Made by a program: the position numbers and the translations under genes. From assembly GCA_003254885.1 (NCBI GenBank), contig QANT01008167.1, positions 1 to 43,757 of the forward strand: a stretch of DNA of 43,757 bases, written 5' to 3'. Within the stretch, counting starts at the first letter, position 1. Each line of letters starts with the position of its first letter. Origin of the DNA: Purshia tridentata. Taxonomy: Eukaryota; Streptophyta; Magnoliopsida; Rosales; Rosaceae. The notes beneath the pieces were generated by a model. That model did not search any database, had not been told where the DNA came from, and saw only the letters and a list, made by a program, of their open reading frames with translations. Positions 43,216 to 43,757 of the stretch are shown here, piece by piece.

Positions 43216-43757
43216 CTGTGTAATTCGATCATGATCAGTAGTACGTACTTACAAGTTATACTTAATTAATTAACTAATTTCAATTCCAACATCTCATATT
43301 CTATTGAAACAGTACTGTTTCCGGATGATGGCTATTTCTTCCTGCTCTCATCTTTTGACTTGTTGGACTCGTCTTCCAGTTCAAACCACCCAAGACTCCT
43401 ATTCGGGTAGTGTTAAAGTTTAATTCTCAAATTTGGACAAACCAACGTACGATTCTAAATCATACACTATCGGTTGGTACGTATGTAGAGGGGATATAAT
43501 ACTGTTGATATATATGTAGGAAGTGATACAGGAGTGTCGGTGTACGTAGAAAATGATAAGCTAGAAAGAGATGCTAGAGTGTGATTAGAAACGAATCACA
43601 GTGACTTTGTTAAAGGAAGAGGAGGTCCGAGTATATACAGGGACGGATCCAGGACTCTTAACCTGGGGGGTCATGGTGTAAAGTGGCGGTAATGGGCCGG
43701 CCGGGTGACTGATGGGGGGGATTGTTGGGCTAGGGGAGGGAAAGCCGGAGAGGAAGT
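43216..43757. other. Upstream intron or truncation region of the P450 fragment
   Basis: No further P450 exon is visible on the minus strand. Up to about 43620 the DNA is AT-rich with no open frame. From about 43633 composition changes to G-rich, as described in the next entry. Either this is part of a long intron or the gene is broken here. Confidence 0.4.
43633..43757. mobile_element. Possible transposon terminus at the window edge
   Basis: The sequence CAGGGACGGATCCAGGACT followed by a GGGGGGTCA run resembles the ends of widespread plant DNA transposons (CAGGG(G/A)CGGA(T/G)CCAGGA type). It then becomes GC-rich, against the AT-rich flank. The other end and any target-site duplication lie outside the window, so family and extent cannot be set. 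Confidence 0.4.

Noticed and set aside
1..43757. CRISPR arrays, prophage, plasmid or operon-type organisation
   Set aside because: The window is plant nuclear DNA with spliced genes; no repeat-spacer array or bacterial gene was seen.

Overview
The window is nuclear DNA from a dicot flowering plant. It has AT-rich intergenic DNA, U-rich introns with GT..AG borders, and spliced genes whose proteins belong to plant families (a PLS-class PPR protein, an RTM2-like alpha-crystallin protein, FEY, a phytocyanin, a CYP716-type P450, DUF4408). No bacterial, organellar or viral block is seen. One ambiguous base (position 37181) sits in a CCT microsatellite and marks a weak point of the assembly.

Layout, left to right. 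1-1330 is AT-rich intergenic DNA with a short tandem duplication. 1409-5314 (+) is a six-exon STT3B-type catalytic subunit of oligosaccharyltransferase. 6293-6610 (+) is a small protein phosphatase 1 inhibitor-3. 7564-9168 (-) is a three-exon LysM protein without a signal peptide. 12856-13992 (-) is a RING-H2 E3 ligase of the RING1-like type; its probable 3'-UTR intron holds a decayed LINE endonuclease. 14530-14740 is a fold-back MITE-like element. 15411-17189 (-) is an intronless PPR gene, divergent from an RTM2-like small-heat-shock-domain protein at 17794-18494 (+). A tRNA-Phe(GAA) gene follows at 18761-18833, then a BolA protein at 18988-19305 (+) and an AGD15-like Arf-GAP at 19600 to about 22412 (+). 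23300-29380 is a gene-poor stretch with one recognisable dispersed repeat.

The right part holds a DUF4408 membrane protein (29640-30536, +), a GPI-anchored phytocyanin (32121-33308, -), the eight-exon SDR gene FEY (34844-37962, +), a KIP1-like/NET-type NAB protein (40365-42402, +), and the last two exons of a CYP716-like P450 (42655-43215, -). The window ends in what looks like a transposon terminus.

The genes do not form a pathway or cluster. They are ordinary dispersed housekeeping, trafficking, ubiquitin and membrane genes. I found no convincing undescribed system. The most useful observations are the LINE remnant, the fold-back element, the unresolved 3' end of the AGD15-like gene, a phytocyanin with Leu at the axial copper position, and a four-residue deletion just after the haem cysteine of the P450 fragment. 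Exon borders were set by eye from GT/AG sites, reading phase and remembered family sequence; no alignment was run.
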